DNA of 63,883 nucleotides. It comes from Planctomycetota bacterium (GTDB lineage: Bacteria > Planctomycetota > UBA1135 > JADKAF01). The position numbers and the translations under genes are program-made. The stretch covers positions 1-63,883 of the forward strand of contig JAEUHW010000190.1 of the NCBI GenBank assembly GCA_016793245.1. Reading direction: 5' to 3'. Shown in pieces: positions 44,149-54,100 of the stretch. Numbering within the stretch: the stretch's first letter is position 1; every line of letters begins with the position of its first letter. The notes beneath the pieces were generated by a model, which did no database searches, was not told where the DNA came from, and saw nothing but the letters and a program-made list of their open reading frames with translations.

Positions 44149-47034
44149 GTGAACCGCTCGCTCCTGCACGTCTGCTCAGCACTGGCCTTCGCCGCCCTCG
44201 CTCCGCTCGCGCGCGGGGGCGACGAGGAAGAGCTGGACGGCGCCGCCCTCGGGCGCGCCGCGCGGAAGCTCCTCGCCGCGCGCTGCTTCACCTGCCACGG
44301 GCCGGATGCCGCGGCGCGAAAGGCCGACTTGCGCCTCGATCGCGACGAAGGTTGGCGCCGCGCCGGTGGCGCGACGCATGCGCTCGTGGCCCCGGGAGCT
44401 TCGGCGCAGAGCGCGCTGCTCGCGCGCGTCACGAGTGAGGATCCGGGGGAGCGCATGCCGCCGCCGAAGGCCGGCGATGCGCTGAGCGCGAGCGAAGTCG
44501 CGCTGCTCGCGCGCTGGATCGACGCGGGCGCGGAGCTGCCCGCGCACTGGGCCTTCGAGCCGTTGCTGGACGCCGAGCCGCCGGTCGCGGCGAGCGCCGC
44601 GGAATCCGTCGAGCCCATCGACGCGTTCGTCACCGCGCGCCTCGCCGCGGAGGGACTCGAGCTCTCTCCGGAAGCCGATCGCGCGACGCTGCTCCGCCGC
44701 GCGAGCTTGGATCTGCTCGGGCTGCCTCCCACGCCGGAGGAGATCTTCTCGTTCGAGAGCGATCTCTCGCGCGACGCGTGGGAACGCGTGATCGAGCGCC
44801 TGCTCCACTCGCCGCACTACGCGGAGCGCCGCGCGCGACACTGGCTCGATCTCGCGCGCTACGCCGATTCCAACGGCTACGCCAACGATCAGCCGCGCTC
44901 GATCTGGCCGTACCGCGACTGGGTGATCCGCGCCTTCGCGGACGACCTGCCCTTCGATCGCTTCACCGTGGCCCAGCTCGCCGGCGATCTGCTGCCGAAC
45001 GCGACGAGAGAGGACCGCGTCGCCACCGGCTTCGCGCGGAACTCGCCGCATCAAGAGGAAGGCGGCAGCGACGAGGAGCAGTATCGCGTCGAGGCGCAGA
45101 CGAATCGCACGGAGGCCGTGGCCGCGACCTGGCTCGGCTTGAGCTTGGGCTGCGCGCGCTGCCACGATCACAAGTACGATCCGCTGACGCAGCGCGACTA
45201 CTTCTCGCTCTACGCGTTCTTCGAGCAGGCCGACGACGCCGAGCTCGAGCTGCCGAGCGAGGAACAAGCCACGCGTACGACGGAGTTGGAACGTGCGCAC
45301 GAGCGCGCACGACTCGAGCTCGCGGCGCACGCGCCGCGGACACGCGACGAGTGGCGCGCGCTTCGCGTCGCGTCCGCGCGCGCCGCAGGCGCGGAGCTCC
45401 GCGTGCTCGAAGACGATTCGGTGCTCGCACAAGGCGCGAACCCCGCCAACGATCGCTATGTCGTGGAGCTCGAGCTCCCCGCGGGCCGCTGGCGCGCGCT
45501 GCGCCTCGAAGCCTTGACCCATCCCTCGCTGCCGAAGCAGGGCCCCGGCCGTGCGCCGAACGGCAACTTCGTGCTCGCGCATGTCTCCGCCGCGCTCGAT
45601 GCCGAACGACCGCTCGCGTTCGCGGAAGCACGCGCGGATCACGAGCAGAAGGGCTATCCCGCACGCGACGCGCTGAGCGCGGATCTCCGCGACGGCTGGG
45701 CGGTCGGCGGCGTCCCCGCCGCGAACGTGGAGCGCGAGCTGCAGCTCGTGCTCGAAGACGCGCTCGTGCTCCCAGCATCGCGCACGCTGCGCATCGAGCT
45801 CGCGTTCCGCGAGGACGACGGCGCGCCGCGCTACAACCTCGGGCGCTTCCGCCTATCCGCGACGGAGGCCGAGCCCGCGTCTCTCGCGCTCGGCGACGCC
45901 GAGGGCCGCGCGAAGCGGAAGGCCCGCGAGGCCGCGGCGAACGCCCTCGCGCAGCATCGCGCGAGCCTGCCGCGGACCCTCGTGCTGGAGCAGCGCGCGC
46001 AACCACGCGCGACCTTCGTGCATCAGCGCGGCGACTTCCTGAACCCCGGCGAAGCGGTGAGCGCGAACACGCCGGCGTGCTTGCCGCCGCTCCATCGAGA
46101 GTCGGACGCGGCTCCACCCACGCGCCTCGACCTCGCGCGCTGGCTCGTCTCGGGAGCGAACCCGCTCGTCGCGCGCGTCGCGGTGAATCGCCTCTGGGCC
46201 GAGCTCTTCGGGCAAGGGCTCGTGCCGACGCACGAGGACTTCGGCACGCAAGGCGAGCTCAGCGCGCATCCGGAGCTGCTCGATCATCTCGCGCGGCGCT
46301 ACCAAGAGCTCGGCTGGAGCACGCGCGCGCTGCTCCGCGAGATCCTGCGCTCCCGCACCTACCGTCAGAGCTCGCGCGTGATCCCCGCACTCCTCGAGCG
46401 CGATCCGCGGAACCTCCTGCTCGCGCGCCAGAGCCGCTGGAGGGTCGAGGCCGAGATCGTGCGCGATCTGGCGCTCGCCGCGAGCGGCGCGCTGGTGCCA
46501 GAGATCGGCGGCCCGAGTGTCTATCCGCCGATGCCGCCCGAGCTCATGCGGCTCAGCTCGTCGGGCAACAAGTGGCCCGAGTCGGTCGGCGGCGCGCGCT
46601 ATCGCCGCGGGCTCTACACCGCGACCTTCCGCGCCAACGAGTACGCGCTGAGCGCGCTCTTCGACGCACCCGATCGCGTGAACTCCTGCACACGGCGCAC
46701 GCGTTCCAACACGCCGCTACAAGCGCTCGCACTCGCGAACGATCCCGCGTTCTTGGAGCTTGCGCGCCTCTTCGGCGAGCGGCTGCGCAGCGAAGCACGC
46801 AGCGAGGAAGAACGCCTGCTCCGCGGCTTTCGGCTCGCGCACGGCCGCGCACCGTCGGCGCGGGAGCGCAGCGCGGCGGAGCGCTATCTCGCGGCGCTGC
46901 GCGCGCGCTTCGCCGCGGATCCGGCGGCCGCCGAGGCGTTCGCCGGCGCCGGCGACGACGGCGCGGAGCGCGCGCTCTGGACGGGCTACGCGCGCTGGCT
47001 CCTGAACCTCGACGGCTTCGTCACGCGCTCATGA
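44149..47034 (+). CDS. DUF1549/DUF1553 (PSCyt/PSD1) planctomycete protein
   Basis: A 961-residue protein from a GTG; the signal peptide is residues 1-23. A PSCyt1 cytochrome-like domain has CFTCHGPDAAARKADL. The DUF1549 domain carries a second CxxCH (GCARCHDHKYDPLTQRDYF), and the C-terminal DUF1553 domain carries LARWLVSGANPLVARVAVNR and RSRTYRQSS. These modular proteins are near-diagnostic of planctomycetes and are typically paired with DUF1501 proteins; their function is unsettled, with roles in exported substrate breakdown proposed. Its TGA overlaps the ATG of the DUF1501 gene by 4 nt. Confidence 0.93.
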   Translation: MNRSLLHVCSALAFAALAPLARGGDEEELDGAALGRAARKLLAARCFTCHGPDAAARKADLRLDRDEGWRRAGGATHALVAPGASAQSALLARVTSEDPGERMPPPKAGDALSASEVALLARWIDAGAELPAHWAFEPLLDAEPPVAASAAESVEPIDAFVTARLAAEGLELSPEADRATLLRRASLDLLGLPPTPEEIFSFESDLSRDAWERVIERLLHSPHYAERRARHWLDLARYADSNGYANDQPRSIWPYRDWVIRAFADDLPFDRFTVAQLAGDLLPNATREDRVATGFARNSPHQEEGGSDEEQYRVEAQTNRTEAVAATWLGLSLGCARCHDHKYDPLTQRDYFSLYAFFEQADDAELELPSEEQATRTTELERAHERARLELAAHAPRTRDEWRALRVASARAAGAELRVLEDDSVLAQGANPANDRYVVELELPAGRWRALRLEALTHPSLPKQGPGRAPNGNFVLAHVSAALDAERPLAFAEARADHEQKGYPARDALSADLRDGWAVGGVPAANVERELQLVLEDALVLPASRTLRIELAFREDDGAPRYNLGRFRLSATEAEPASLALGDAEGRAKRKAREAAANALAQHRASLPRTLVLEQRAQPRATFVHQRGDFLNPGEAVSANTPACLPPLHRESDAAPPTRLDLARWLVSGANPLVARVAVNRLWAELFGQGLVPTHEDFGTQGELSAHPELLDHLARRYQELGWSTRALLREILRSRTYRQSSRVIPALLERDPRNLLLARQSRWRVEAEIVRDLALAASGALVPEIGGPSVYPPMPPELMRLSSSGNKWPESVGGARYRRGLYTATFRANEYALSALFDAPDRVNSCTRRTRSNTPLQALALANDPAFLELARLFGERLRSEARSEEERLLRGFRLAHGRAPSARERSAAERYLAALRARFAADPAAAEAFAGAGDDGAERALWTGYARWLLNLDGFVTRS

Positions 47035-48458
47035 GCGAGCTCGAAGAGATCCAAGCGGCGATCGATCGTCGCGCGTTCCTCCGCGATGGCGCGCTCTCGC
47101 TGGGCAGCCTGGCGCTCGGCTCGTTGCTCGCGCGCGACCTCCCCGCCGGCGAACGCGCCGACGAGCGCGCGCAAACGCGAGATCGCGCGCCGCGCGCGCG
47201 CTCGGTGATCTTCCTCTTCATGGCCGGCGGCCCTTCGCAGCTCGACCTCTTCGAACAGAAGCCCAAGCTCCGCGCGCTCCACGGCGAGACGCCGCCGCCG
47301 AGCTTGATCGCCGGCAAGCGCTTCGCATTCCTGAAGCCGGGGGCGAAGCTCCTCGGCTCGCCGCGGCGCTTCGCGCGGCACGGTCAGTGCGGCGCGAGCT
47401 TCTCGGAACTGTTGCCCGAGACCGCGCGCATCGCCGACGAGCTCTGCTTCCTCCGCGCGCTCACCACCGACAACTTCAATCACGGCCCGGCGAAGATCCT
47501 GCTCAACACCGGCTCGCCGCTGAACGGCCGCCCGTCGATGGGCTCGTGGATCCTCTACGGCCTCGGCAGCGAGGCCGACGATCTGCCGGGCTTCCTCATC
47601 CTGCAGTCGGGGCCGCGCGGGCCGCGCGGCGGCTCGCAGCTCTGGTCGAGCGGGTTCCTGCCGTCGAGCTTGCAGGGCGTTCCGCTGCGCGCGGGCGCCA
47701 ACCCGATCCTGAACCTGGCGCCGCCGCCGGGGCTCTCGCGCGAGGACGAGCGACGATTCCTGGAGGCGCTGCGCGAAGCGAACGATGCGGCGCTCGCCGA
47801 GCTCGGCGACCCCGAGATCGAGACGCGGACCCGCGCCTACGAGATGGCCTTCCGCATGCAGATGAAGGCGCCCGAGGCGATCGATCTCCGCTCCGAATCT
47901 CCGGCGACGCTGGCGCTCTACGGGGCCGAGCCCGAGCAACCGTCGTTCGCACGCAACTGCCTGCTCGCGCGGCGCCTGGTCGAGCGCGGCGTCCGCTTCG
48001 TGCAGCTCTATCACACGAACTGGGATCACCACGGCGGCCCCGGCGAGCGCATCGACGTCGACCTCGACCGCTGCGCGCGCGAGGTCGATCGCGCGACGCG
48101 CGGGCTCATCCTGGACCTCAAGGCGCGCGGGCTGCTCGAGGAGACGCTCGTCGTCTGGTGCGGCGAGTTCGGGCGTACGCCGCTTGGCGAAGTGCGCGCG
48201 ACCACCGGACGCGACCATCATGTCGAGGCCTTCACCGGCTGGCTGGCCGGGGCCGGCGTGCGCGCCGGCGTCTCGCACGGCGAGACGGACGAGCTCGGCT
48301 TCGGCCCCACCTCCGGTCGCGTGCACGTGCACGACTTGCAGGCCACGATCCTGCATCTCCTTGGCCTCGAGCACACCCGTCTCACTTACCGCTTCCAAGG
48401 TCGCGACTTCCGGCTCACGGATGTCGGTGGCACGGTCGTTCGCGAGATCCTGAGCTGA
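47031..48458 (+). CDS. DUF1501 protein (sulfatase-like fold)
   Basis: A 475-residue protein. A Tat-like signal contains RRAFLRDGALSLGSLALGS. Family stretches are IFLFMAGGPSQLDLFEQKP, FFNHGPAK-like (DNFNHGPAKILLNTG), NWDHHG, VVWCGEFGRTP and GRDHH. DUF1501 proteins belong to the alkaline-phosphatase/sulfatase superfamily and are exported partners of DUF1549/1553 proteins. It is translationally coupled to the preceding gene. Confidence 0.93.
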   Translation: MSELEEIQAAIDRRAFLRDGALSLGSLALGSLLARDLPAGERADERAQTRDRAPRARSVIFLFMAGGPSQLDLFEQKPKLRALHGETPPPSLIAGKRFAFLKPGAKLLGSPRRFARHGQCGASFSELLPETARIADELCFLRALTTDNFNHGPAKILLNTGSPLNGRPSMGSWILYGLGSEADDLPGFLILQSGPRGPRGGSQLWSSGFLPSSLQGVPLRAGANPILNLAPPPGLSREDERRFLEALREANDAALAELGDPEIETRTRAYEMAFRMQMKAPEAIDLRSESPATLALYGAEPEQPSFARNCLLARRLVERGVRFVQLYHTNWDHHGGPGERIDVDLDRCAREVDRATRGLILDLKARGLLEETLVVWCGEFGRTPLGEVRATTGRDHHVEAFTGWLAGAGVRAGVSHGETDELGFGPTSGRVHVHDLQATILHLLGLEHTRLTYRFQGRDFRLTDVGGTVVREILS

Positions 48459-48583
48459 ATCCTGGGCACGAAAGGAATGGGCGCGCGTTCGTTGGGCGGC
48501 GGCTCGCGTGCAAAAAGTACGGGACAAATCATAGGCCAACGGAACCTCCGTTCATTCGAATCTATCCCCGCAAGAAATAGCCA

Positions 48584-48925
48584 ATGGCATTCCTGGTTTG
48601 CTACGCACGTGATGGGGTCCTTGACTGGCGAGACAAGGCAATCTACCTAAACCAAGAGTTCTATGGGAAACTCTGCGCACTTAGCCCAGAGCTAGAACCT
48701 CATGGATTACTCGAGGCAATGGCCAACCTTGGCTACGGTGATGAACTTTTCCTCTCGCGCCCTCGGCTAACCAGTATGCTTAGCGAGCTGGCTCGACTTG
48801 CGGCGTCTAGCCTCGCATCTCACCCTCAATTCGATAGCTTCATATCAGTTATTCGGGTCGCCATTGACTGCGGAACCGAAATCGCGATCTCTGGCGACAT
48901 GTATCCAGAGAGACGCCGACCTTAA
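48584..48925 (+). CDS. Small orphan protein in a low-GC patch
   Basis: A 113-residue protein that I do not recognise, opening MAFLVCYARDGVLDWRDKAI and ending in DMYPERRRP. No TM, signal or catalytic motif is evident. Base composition here is close to 50% GC in the two 60-nt lines I counted, against about 70% on either side, and codon choice (TTA, ATA, AAT, CTA) is unlike that of the neighbours. This suggests recent arrival by transfer. No recombinase or repeat boundary is visible. The ribosome binding site is weak. Confidence 0.6.
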   Translation: MAFLVCYARDGVLDWRDKAIYLNQEFYGKLCALSPELEPHGLLEAMANLGYGDELFLSRPRLTSMLSELARLAASSLASHPQFDSFISVIRVAIDCGTEIAISGDMYPERRRP

Positions 48926-49372
48926 CAGCCGCGAGCGCATCAAGAAGTTGTGTAGTTAGCTGAGACTCCCGCAGGCTGAATGTCGATGCCTCCTAGGAAT
49001 GTCGTGTACGAAGAAACGCTCCTCCCTTCCGGCCCCCTGAGCCGCTGCCGTCTTTGCCTCTCTCCGCGTCCGGGCCGAGGAGGCAGCGCCCGCTACTCCG
49101 GCCACCACTCCTCCACGAACCGCAGCATTGCGTTCACCCGTCGCTTCAGCTCCCTGCCGAACTGCGGACGGGCGGTGCCAGGAACGCTTTCACCGGGGTC
49201 GCAGCCCGCCTGGCCTCTCCAGTCGTCACGAGCTACGACTCCTCCGCAACCTAGTTCGCGGCGGCCCGGACAGACCAGAGTCCGGGACAAGTCCACGAAC
49301 CCCGCGCTCGCCCCTTCCTTGCGGCAATGCTGTCGGGTAGACATCTCGCACGCGAAGTCCTGACCTGCGACC
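48926..49372. other. 447-nt gap without a supported gene
   Basis: Composition returns from low to high GC across this stretch. A minus-strand frame ends in REARPQF-like and RRVNAMLRFVEEWWPE text at about 49090-49180 that might be the tail of a decayed gene, but I cannot name a family. The segment GCGGTGCCAGGAAC near 49170 loosely recalls the palindrome core without a matching second arm. The last part must include the promoter of the pentahaem cytochrome gene. Confidence 0.4.
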
Positions 49373-51103
49373 ATGGCACGCATGCGATTCCTCGGCATCG
49401 CCCTTCTCACGACCGGCTCGCTCCTGGCCCTCGCCTCCACGCAGGACAGCGCCGCTCCCGCCCGGACGCAGGAGCCGCCGCCGCTCGCCGCGACCGATCG
49501 CTGGCGCCACGGACCCTTCGCCACCGGCGCCGCCTGCGGCATGTGCCACGCGAGCAGCGCGAACGCGACGGCGATGCGCGATGCGCAAGGGCGCAGCGTG
49601 GCACCGCACAATCTCTGGAGCGGATCGATGATGGCGAACTCCTCGCGCGATCCGGTCTGGCGCGCGTTCGTCTCCGCCGAGGTCGCGGCGCACCCCGAGC
49701 ATCGCGAGCACATCGAGGCCGAGTGCATGCGCTGCCATGCGCCGATGGCCGCGGAGGAGATCCGGCAGAACGGCGGGGGCAAGCTCGGCTTCGCTCTACT
49801 CTACGGCAGCGGCGAGGACCCGCTGACGCAGCTCGCCCTCGACGGCGCCTCGTGCACGACCTGCCATCAGTTGCCCGCCGAGGGGCTCGGAGATGCGGCC
49901 ACGTTCTCGGGGCGCTTCTCCATCGGCTCGGCCGGGGTCATCTACGGACCGCACGAGAACCCGGTGCCTGGGCCGATGCGCATGCACGTGCAGTACACGC
50001 CGACGCACGGACCGCACGTCCAGCGCTCGGCGCTCTGCGCGAGCTGCCACACGCTCTTCACGAAGCCGCATGACGCCGCGCCGGAGCGCGAGGCGTTCTT
50101 CCCCGAGCAGACGCCGTATCTCGAGTGGCGGAACTCGGTCTTCGACGACGAGCGCGCGGATCCTTCGCCCGAGGCGCAGAGCTGCCAGGGTTGCCACATG
50201 CCGACCACCGATCTCGAGGGCCTGGCCATCGAGACGCGGCTCGCGCACAACCCGGGCGGCCGCGACTTCCCCTTCCTCGAGCCGAGGTCGCCGTTCGCGC
50301 GCCACCTGCTGCTCGGCGGCAACACGCTGACACCGGGGCTGCTCCGCGACTTCGCCGACGAGCTGCGGCCGGCCGCGACCAAGGAGACCTTCGACGCGGT
50401 GATCGAAGCGACGCGCACGCAGCTCCGCGAGCGCACCGCGGCGCTGCACATCGACGGCGCGAAGCGCACGGCCGACCAGCTCCTGCTCCTGTTGCGCGTG
50501 GAGAACCGGGTCGGCCACAAGTTCCCCTCCGGCATCCCGGTGCGGAGAGCGTGGCTGCGAGTGCGCGTCCGCGACGCGAGCGGGAAGCTCCTCTTCGCTT
50601 CCGGCGAGCACGATGCGAGCGGCCGGCTCGTCGACGCGCGCGGTGATCTACTCGCGATCGAGCGCCGCGGCGGCCCCGTCGAGCCGCATCGCGCGCGCAT
50701 CGAGCGCGATTCCGAGGTCGCGCTCTTCGAGGCCCTGATGCAGGACCAGCAGGGCCGGATCACCTGGCGCTTGCTCGAAGCCGCTGGCTACGCGAAGGAC
50801 AACCGCTTTCTGCCGCGCGGCTGGGATCCCGCGCACGCGGACGCGGAGGCGACGCGCCCGCACGGCGTCGCGTTCGGCGACGATTTCCGGGGCGGCGAGG
50901 CGAGCGTGCGCTACGCGATCGCGCTGCCGCGCGACGCGGGCGAGCTCGAGGTCGAGGCGACGCTGCTCTATCAGCCGCTCGGCGCGCGGCATTGGGAAGA
51001 AGCGCAGGCCTACGACACGCCCGAGCTGCGCGCGCTGGGACGCTACTTGCAGGGGCGGCTCGCGACGGAGAAGGTAGCCGAGACGACCTTGCGCCTCCGC
51101 TGA
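49373..51103 (+). CDS. Pentahaem cytochrome c-family protein
   Basis: A 576-residue exported protein with a signal peptide (FLGIALLTTGSLLALAST). Five CxxCH motifs are at about residues 56, 119, 162, 222 and 271 (CGMCH, CMRCH, CTTCH, CASCH, CQGCH). The C-terminal half (about 330-576) has no haem motif and looks beta-rich (LLLRVENRVGHKFPSGIPVR), similar to the C-terminal part of other planctomycete multihaem proteins. It probably works in extracytoplasmic electron transfer. It starts after the low-GC patch; the kinase tandem begins 29 nt after its stop. Confidence 0.88.
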   Translation: MARMRFLGIALLTTGSLLALASTQDSAAPARTQEPPPLAATDRWRHGPFATGAACGMCHASSANATAMRDAQGRSVAPHNLWSGSMMANSSRDPVWRAFVSAEVAAHPEHREHIEAECMRCHAPMAAEEIRQNGGGKLGFALLYGSGEDPLTQLALDGASCTTCHQLPAEGLGDAATFSGRFSIGSAGVIYGPHENPVPGPMRMHVQYTPTHGPHVQRSALCASCHTLFTKPHDAAPEREAFFPEQTPYLEWRNSVFDDERADPSPEAQSCQGCHMPTTDLEGLAIETRLAHNPGGRDFPFLEPRSPFARHLLLGGNTLTPGLLRDFADELRPAATKETFDAVIEATRTQLRERTAALHIDGAKRTADQLLLLLRVENRVGHKFPSGIPVRRAWLRVRVRDASGKLLFASGEHDASGRLVDARGDLLAIERRGGPVEPHRARIERDSEVALFEALMQDQQGRITWRLLEAAGYAKDNRFLPRGWDPAHADAEATRPHGVAFGDDFRGGEASVRYAIALPRDAGELEVEATLLYQPLGARHWEEAQAYDTPELRALGRYLQGRLATEKVAETTLRLR

Positions 51104-51132
51104 GCGGCCGCGCGCACGGCGCGCCGCTCCCC

Positions 51133-54100
51133 ATGTCCCCCGCCGAACAACCGACCTCGCCACCGCCCGCGTCCACGCCCGCGCCCGCATCGAGCCTCGC
51201 CCTCGAAGCGCTCGTCGCGAGCTGCCTCGAAGCCGAGCTCCGCGGAGATCGCGCCGGGGTCGATGCGTTGCTCGACGCGCATCCGCACCTAGCGCCGGCG
51301 GCGCGGGAGCAGCTCGCGGATCTCGCGAGCTCGGGGCTCCTCGACCCGCTGCCGGAGTCGATCGGACCGTATCGCGTCCGCGAGCTCTTGGGCCACGGCG
51401 GGATGGGCGAGGTCTACCTCGCCGAGCAGCGCGAGCCCGTGCAGCGCCAAGTCGCCGTGAAGCTCGTGAAGCGCGGCATGGACACGCGCGAGATCCTCGC
51501 GCGCTTCGCCGCCGAGCGCCAAGCGCTCGCGCGGATGAACCACCCCGCGATCGCTCGGGTCTTCGATGCCGGCTCGACCGCCGACGGGCGCCCCTACTTC
51601 GCGATGGAGTACGTCGCGGGGCAGCCGATCCAGAGCTACTGCGACGAGCGGCAGCTCGACACGCAGCAGCGCCTCCAGCTCTTCCTGGAGGTCTGCGAAG
51701 GCGTGCAGCACGCGCATCTGAAGGGCATCCTTCACCGCGACCTCAAGCCCTCGAACCTGCTCGTCGCCGAGGTCGATGGCAAGCCGGCCGTGAAGGTGAT
51801 CGACTTCGGCATCGCGAAGGCGATCGACGAGAACCTGGCCGGACACACGCTGAGCACCGCGCGCGGCGTGCTCCTCGGGACGCCCGAGTACATGAGCCCG
51901 GAGCAGGCGGCGAACGAAGGCGAGGACCTGGATCTGCGCAGCGATGTCTATTCGCTGGGCGTCGTGCTCTACGAGCTGCTGACCGGCGAGCTGCCCTTCG
52001 CCGCGAGGAAGTTGCGCCGCGATCTGCCGCGCCTGCGCGAGATCCTGCTCTCGGAGGAACCCCTCCCGCCGAGCCGCCGCGTCACCGACGCCGATCCCGA
52101 CACGGCGCGCCGCCTCGCGCAGCGCCGCGCGACCCGCAGCGAGCTCTCGCGCCGCCTCCGCGGCGACCTCGACGTGATCGCCTTGAAGGCCTTGGCTCGC
52201 GATCGCGCCGAGCGCTACGCATCGGTCGGCGAGCTGGCCGCGGATCTCCGGCGCCATCTCGCGCACGAGCCGGTCCTCGCCTCCTCGCCTTCGCGCCTCT
52301 ACCGCCTGCGGAAGTTCGTGCGGCGCTACCGACTGCAAGTGGCGGCGACGAGCGGCATCTTCGCGGCGTTGCTCGCGGGGCTCGTCGCGAGCTCGATCTA
52401 TCGGCGGCGCGCGGAGGACTCCGCCGTACGCGCGGCGCTCGCCTTGAGCGCCGAGCAAAGCGCACGCGGGGACGCGGAACAGCAGTTCACCCGCGCCGTG
52501 CTCGTCGTCGACTCGCTCTTGCGCCAGGTCGCGGACCAACGCTTGGACGGCGTGCCGCAAGCGGAGCCCGTGCGCCGCGCGATCCTCGAGGATGCCGCCC
52601 GATTCTGCGCCGAGCTGCTCGCGCAGCGCCGCGAGGACGCGCGAACGCTTGAGCTCAGCGCCGCGACACATCTCTCGCTGGCGGAGCTCGCACGCCAGAC
52701 ACTCGATGCTGCGGCAGCCGAGCGCGAGTGTACGCTGGCCCTCGATCTGCTCGAGGGTGCACGCGCCCCGCTCTTGACGCCCGCGGCGCGACAGCACGGG
52801 CGTGCTCGCGCGCATTACCTCCTGGGGCGCGTCCACGGCGATGCGCTGCGCTACGAGGAAGAGGAGCGCTCGTTCGCGGAGGCAGAATCCGCGCTCGCCG
52901 AGTGCCTCGCGCTCGAGCCGACCCTCGCCGAAGCCCAACGCCTGCGAGCGGCGCTCTGCGCCGAGCGCGCCGGAGCTCTCCTGGAACGCGAATCCGCTGC
53001 GACGGGTGCGGCGATCGACGCGGCCCGCGCCGCGCTCGAGGAGTGGCGCGCCCGATGCGGGCCGTCGATGCCGGCTACGATCCAAGAGCTCGCGTTGGCG
53101 AGCATCACCGCCGACCACGCCCTCTTGCATAAGGATCTGGCAGGAGCTCGGGCAGCGATCGCTTGGGGCAACGGCGTGTGGGAGCACACGAGCGCCGCCG
53201 AGCGTACGCATCCCCTGCTCCGCGCGGCGCGACTCGACCTCAGCCGTTCGTGCGGCAACGCCCTGCTGGCAGAGCAGCGCTACGCGGAAGCACTGCCGAT
53301 CGCGCAAGAGCTCGTGGAGATCGCCGAGGGTCTCGCCGCGCAGCATCCAAGCGTAGCTCACTATCGCCGCTCCGTGGGCTACGGCCATGGCTGCCTCGGA
53401 GTCTCCTATCAACATCTCGAGCGTTGGGAGGAAGCGCAGGCGGAGTTCCGGCTCGCGTTCCGGATCCTCAGTTCGAGCGAGAAGGGCGTGGAGTCGCGAG
53501 CCGCCGAGCTGCGCCACGTCGGCGTCTACGGCAACCGTTTCGCCAGCATGGTGATCGCGCGGCGCGACGCAACGGCGCTCGAAGAGGCGCTGGCGACCAT
53601 CGAAGTCGCCATCGGCGCTCTCACTCCCGAGCGCCAGGTGGCGAGCCTGCGCCCCTACTACCTGCACTCGCTGCAGCTGTGCGTGAACCTCGGAGAGCAC
53701 CTCGGCCGCCCCGGCGACGTCTTGGCGGCCGCCGATCAGGAGATCGATAGTTTGCGCGCCGACCTCGATCTCGAACGCGCCACAACGGAAGAGCTCGTGC
53801 AGATCGGAGAGCGCGCGGGGCGCGCCGCCATGCTCGCGCATTTCGCAGGCGCAGCGGAGCGAGCAGCGCAGCTCTTGGCCTTCGCCGAACCCTACGTGCA
53901 GAAGTTGGAAGGGCTCGCGCCGGGAACCACGGAGACGCGCAGGACGCGCGGTGGCCTCGACATCGCGGCGGGCTTGCTGGCCGCGGCACGCGGCGACGCG
54001 CCCGCCGCGTGGCGTGCGACGAAGCGCTTCGCCGAGCAAGCCGGAACGATCGGCGACGATACGCGAGCGATCGCCATGCAGCTCCTGTTGCGCTGCGCGC

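Noticed and set aside
49090..49250. Possible transposase remnant (minus-strand text ending RRVNAMLRFVEEWWPE)
   Set aside because: No catalytic motif, terminal repeats or target duplication could be found.
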